Below are positions 60,283 to 64,000 of a stretch of 64,000 nucleotides of DNA, piece after piece. Source of the stretch: Torymus aiolomorphi (taxonomy: Eukaryota; Arthropoda; Insecta; Hymenoptera; Torymidae); assembly GCA_036365515.1 (NCBI GenBank), contig CM070877.1, positions 113,972,011 to 114,036,010 on the forward strand, read 5' to 3'. The translations under genes were made by a program, and so were the position numbers. Each line of letters begins with the position of its first letter. The first letter of the stretch is position 1. The notes below the pieces were generated by a model that had not been told where the DNA came from, searched no databases, and saw only the letters and a list, made by a program, of their open reading frames with translations.

Positions 60283-60300
60283 CAACACATTAGGGCGCCA
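60283..60300 (-). promoter_or_regulatory. Primer-binding site, TGGCGCCC type
   Basis: TGGCGCCCTAATGTGTTG lies two bases after the 5' LTR. TGGCGCC is the usual start of a tRNA-Lys-type primer site in Gypsy-like elements and retroviruses. Only the first eight bases match well. Confidence 0.6.
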
Positions 60301-60302
60301 TT

Positions 60303-60999
60303 TATAACGGATGAGTGAAAAAAAAAGACTTTACAGAAAAATAACGCATCTCGATACGCGCCGACAAGAAGGCGGGGGATCCGCCGCTCGGCGCGGGCGG
60401 ATCGATGTGATTGTTTTTCGCTGGGCCGGCGATCAAGACACCGGCCGCTCGCCGCTGCGCGCCGAAAATACAAATCAATCGCTGCGCGGAAAATAGGCGA
60501 AGAGTCTTACCGGGAGGGGAGTGCACTCCCCTCGTCGCTCGCTCACGAATCCGCTCCTGCGTCAGGCCTTATCCTCCGGTCGACTTCGGAGTTTTCAGGC
60601 CGAGTCCTAACGTGCAGCGTTCACCTACAGACGCTTCGGACCCCAGGAGTGGCTCGGATTGCTCACGTGCGCTGCTCTTCGTGGTCGGTACGTGTACGGG
60701 CGCTGCTCTGCACCGGTGAGGACGCACGATACCGTTTTCTTCGCGGACGATCAAATTAACTCGCGTACGCGCGGTTTGACAGCCCGAGAGAATCTGATTC
60801 AAAAAGAATCGGGCGCGACTTAGCAACGGTCAAAGTCGCGCCTGCCCCGCGCGTAGCTAACGCGAATACATCGTCCGAGCGATGTCAATACTCGCTCGAG
60901 ATATACGAATTCGCGGGAACGAGAGCCTAACGGGTTCGATAGAATACGGAGGACCGAGATGCTTATCTTCTCCGTATTTTATCTTGGAACCTCGTTATA
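60303..60999 (-). repeat. 5' LTR (697 bp) of the gag-only retrotransposon
   Basis: Begins TATAACGAGG and ends ATCCGTTATA on the minus strand, so its ends are perfect inverted TATAACG/CGTTATA. Two bases later comes TGGCGCCC. Compared with the 3' LTR, the last ~340 bp are replaced by ~60 unrelated bp. Confidence 0.85.
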
Positions 61000-61003
61000 A
61001 TGC

Positions 61004-62375
61004 ATATAAGGGAGTCATGTGTAGACATGAAAAAAATAAGCAAAACGTTATTTGAATAATTTTTAAACTCAAGTAGGCGGGGGATATGAGGTCCACACAT
61101 GTGAGGGAATTACGTAGATGTGCAACAATAAGCAAGACAATCATTTAAACAATTTTTAAACCCAAGTAGGCGGGGGGTATGAGGTTCGCACATGTGAGGG
61201 AATTACGTAGATGTGCAACAATAAGCAAGACAATCATTTAAATAATTTTTAAACCCAAGTAGGCGAGGGATGTGAGGTCTACGCATATAAGAGAGTCATG
61301 TAGATATGAAAAAAATAAGCGAACGATTATTTAAATAATTTTTAAGACCCAAGTAGCCGGGGGATATGAGGTCCACGTATATAATGGAGTCATGTAGATA
61401 TGAAAAAATAAGCAAAACAATGATTTAAATTATTTTTAAACTCAAGTAGCCGGGGGATATGAGGTCCACCCATATAAGGGAGTCATGTAGACATGAAAAA
61501 ATAAGCGAAAGATTATTTAAATAATTTTTAAGACCCAAGTATCCGGGGGATATGAGGTCCACGCATATAATGGAGTCATGTAGACATGAAAAAATAAGCA
61601 AAATGATTATTTAGATAATTTTTACACCCAAGTAGCCGGGGGATATGAGGTCCACGCATATAATGGAGTCATGTAGACATGAAAAAATAAGCAAAACGAT
61701 TGTTTAAATAATTTTTAAACCCAAGTATCCGGGGGATATGAGGTCCACGCATATAATGGAGTCATGTAGACATGAAAAAATAAGCAAAACGATTATTTAA
61801 ATAATTTTTAAACCCAAGTAGGCGGGAGATATGAGGTCCACGCATATTAGGGAATTACGTAAATGTGTAGCAATAACCAAGACAATTATTTAAACAATTT
61901 TTATTCCCAAGTAGCCGAGGGACGCGAGGTCTATGCATATAAGGGAGTCATGTGTAGACATGAAAAAAATAAGCAAAACGTTATTTGAATAATTTTTAAA
62001 CCCATGTAGCCGGGGGACGCGAGGTCCACGCATATAAGGGAGTCGCGTAGACATGCAACAATAAGCAAGACTATTATTTAAATAATTTTTAAATCCATGT
62101 AGCCGGGGCTGCGAGGTCCACGCATATAAGGGGTCGAGCTATAAAGGTTAAGAATTTTTGAAATAAAAGTCTTGCTTACGTCGCACGGCTACTTGGGTTT
62201 AAAAATTATTTAAGTAATTGCTAATTAATGCATGTCTACATGACTCTCTTATATGCGTAGACCTCGCGCCCCGGCGGCTTGGGTTTAAAAATTATTTAAA
62301 TAATTGCTAATTAACGCATGTCTACGTGACTCCCTTATATGCGTGGACCTCGCGTCCCCCGGTTATTTGGGCTAT
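61004..62375. repeat. Satellite foldback, locus 4, right part with orientation switch
   Basis: Orientation A continues from the LTR insertion to about 62150, then switches to orientation B (CTACTTGGGTTTAAAAATTATTT, CGCGTCCCCCGG) to about 62370. The block 61030-61930 has the same order of unit variants as 55440-56520. The junction region (62130-62190) carries AAATAAAAGTCTTGCTTACG, also found at the switch point of locus 3 (about 40820). Confidence 0.92.
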
Positions 62376-63120
62376 AAAGTATAAGCACTTTTTCGAAAAA
62401 AGGGGGGGGTCGGGGGAGAGGAAATACCAGACCTAAGAAAATGTTAAGATGACGCCCCTGCTCTGTTCATATACATATACACGATACTGACGCTTGTAAC
62501 TCTCACTAATACTTTTCCAATTTCCACTATATAATATATGACAGCATACAATTTCGACCACTTGACTGGCAGCAAGTCGTGCGGCCTATACAACGTATTT
62601 GAAACTCTTGAAAATGGTTTTTGTTGAACTCTTTATTACGTAAGGGTTTATCTTGTTTAAAAAAATCTCTTGTATGTATTTTGTTAAAAAATTTTACTTA
62701 ATTTATTTAATAAACTTTAGCTCTGATGAGGATCATAGTGAAGTGATCGAAACGTCGTGGAAAAAATTACACACTTGAGTGTTGTTTATTTCACCCCTTT
62801 CCTAAAAAATTAATGGACAGTGCGACCAGTAATATCAATAAATTATACTCATCAACAACTTCACTGTCAGTCGTCTCTACCAAAATTTACTTTATTAATA
62901 TTGTTTATAGTCTGTTAATTTAATGGATATATAATAATTACTTAATTAAATGGATAAAATCTTACCTTACTTGGTAAAGCGGGGAGCAAAGTGTCCGGAT
63001 GGCTAATTATCATAGAACTTGGTACAAAGGCTTCTTTATTTTTAAAAACACGATGTACAAAGCCTTTTTTCTTCCAGCAGGTTCTCCGTCAAATTTACAC
63101 GAGTGCAAATTTTTGAATTC
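62376..63120. other. Unique stretch with hairpin-GAAACGTCG motif
   Basis: A G-run lies at 62403-62409. At 62717-62755, CTGATGA is followed by a hairpin (GATCA/TGATC) and GAAACGTCG. That resembles the conserved 3' region of some arthropod retroelements and the core of hammerhead ribozymes. No reading frame or inverted ends. Confidence 0.45.
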
Positions 63121-63128
63121 ACTGAATA

Positions 63129-63453
63129 CGTATTAATGTTTGCATTTTAACATAGGCATACCATTTCATTATTCACCCTTTCGCTTCCTCCAATAAGAAA
63201 AATCCATCTTTTCTGATAAAATGGTTTGATAAGGAAATATGTATCTTGATGCGCAGAAAATGTTTTTCATTACAATGAGATACAATAAACTTCCTTTATA
63301 CTTAAAAATAATCAAGATCTTTACCAAACCATTTTACATATTTACACATAATATTACTGCACTTTATCAGAAAAGATGGATTTTTCTTATTCGAGGAAGC
63401 GAAAGGGTAAATAATGAAATGGTGTGCCGATGTTAAAATGCAAACATTAATAA
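63129..63453. mobile_element. Foldback MITE, ~90 bp arms
   Basis: Arms at 63129-63218 and 63365-63453 are near-perfect reverse complements, with ATTAATGTTTGCATTTTAAC at the left and AAAGATGGATTTTTCTTATT near the loop side. The ~145 bp loop is AT-rich. A 65-codon frame that spans it is not a gene. Confidence 0.85.
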
Positions 63454-64000
63454 GGAGTTATAAAGCATTGAAAAAAAGACAAAAATTGCAAAAAAAGCTA
63501 AAATAACTAAGTTTGACCCTTTGTCACTCAAAAACTATGAATGAAAGAAATCTGAAAAAATTCAGAGTAACTTATGGGATGGTTACGAAGCCATTTAGGT
63601 GTTTACGGAGAAAAAAAAATTTTGAATTCTCGATTCCCCCGAGAACGACCCATATATATGTCCTATTCTTATTCTTAATATGAACTTCCCTGATCGTTCG
63701 AGTACTTTGAAATTTTTTAGCCGTAAATTGTGATCCAGAAAAATGTGAAAAAATTTGAGTGCATAAACTTACATGTCTTTTATTTATCTAATATTTTTTA
63801 GAAAGTGTTAGATCATTTTACTTGAGATACTGGTCAAAATAACCTCAAAAACATGATTTTAAGCGGTAAATGCGTGATTTTTCGGTTGTAATAACAATTT
63901 AGAATTTTTTTTAGCACTGAAGATGATCTTTAAAAAATCTGAAAAATTTCGAGGATATGTATAGGTATACGAGTCTTCTATATACCGCAATTTTTTCATG
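63454..64000. other. AT-rich end of window, no gene
   Basis: No frame, tRNA or repeat ends that I can support. Short purine runs (GAGAAAAAAAAATTTTGAATTC near 63608) are the only notable feature. Confidence 0.5.

Larger units (their letters stand above)
56526..60999 (-). mobile_element. Gag-only LTR retrotransposon, target duplication ATGC
   Basis: ATGC flanks both sides (56522-56525, 61000-61003), and the satellite word TCTATGCATATAAGG (61929) shows the empty site. On the minus strand the order is 5' LTR (60999-60303), a TGGCGCCC primer site, gag (59535-57756), a purine tract and 3' LTR (57534-56526). The interior is only 2.8 kb and has no protease, reverse transcriptase, RNase H or integrase. 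It is therefore non-autonomous. It is GC-rich compared with the AT-rich satellite around it, consistent with recent arrival. Confidence 0.92.

Noticed and set aside
62717..62755. Complete hammerhead ribozyme
   Set aside because: CTGATGA, stem II and GAAA are present, but I could not find a matching stem III or a cleavage site on either side.

Overview
This window is eukaryotic and almost certainly from an insect genome. It is AT-rich, it holds one ordinary host gene with an intron, and it is otherwise built from nested transposable elements, foldback elements and satellite-like arrays. Insect-type Copia, P-element-like, hAT, Harbinger and piggyBac-type (TTAA) elements occur together, as do GGTTAG-type intergenic words. 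A hymenopteran is my best guess, but the sequence does not prove it.

The only host gene I can support is a two-exon NAA60 (N-alpha-acetyltransferase 60) gene on the minus strand at 48219-50937. Its splice sites and full GNAT fold can be read directly. Its 1.77 kb intron contains a 713 bp inverted-repeat element and a diverged copy of a second short repeat.

Layout: 0-3.7 kb is a decayed hAT-like fragment, a foldback satellite, diverged duplications and a MITE (miniature inverted-repeat transposable element). 3.7-6.0 kb is a three-level nest ending in a near-perfect 584 bp palindrome. 6.0-8.75 kb is a broken Copia element with a TTAA MITE inside. 8.8-10.5 kb is an element with 2-bp target duplications carrying a foldback with tRNA-like arms. 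10.9-11.7 kb is a foldback with TTAA target sites and a second one inside it. 12.0-13.6 kb is a Harbinger remnant. 13.6-17.1 kb is a solo LTR interrupted by a 2.4 kb foldback. 17.3-18.0 kb is an unplaced transposon-type open reading frame.

21.4-29.9 kb is a P-element/THAP transposase gene on the minus strand. Its zinc-finger start lies in an exon 5.3 kb upstream of the main exon, and the intron holds an inverted satellite array. The gene is broken by one in-frame TGA and one frameshift. 30.8-31.7 kb is a foldback inside a foldback. 32.1-47.0 kb is a long block of ~290 bp and ~200 bp tandem repeats, split by a 5.7 kb hAT insertion with an exact 8-bp target duplication. 48.2-50.9 kb is NAA60. 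51.8-53.4 kb is a solo LTR with a perfect 4-bp target duplication. 55.3-62.4 kb is a ~92 bp satellite foldback split by a gag-only LTR retrotransposon (56526-60999, minus strand). 63.1-63.5 kb is another foldback.

The main theme is a family of satellite arrays with ~75-95 bp units. In four of its loci the units run in one orientation and then switch to the reverse, always in the same order, so each locus can fold back on itself like Drosophila FB elements. Several other repeat families here (31 bp, GTAGT-rich, ~290 bp) have the same arrangement.
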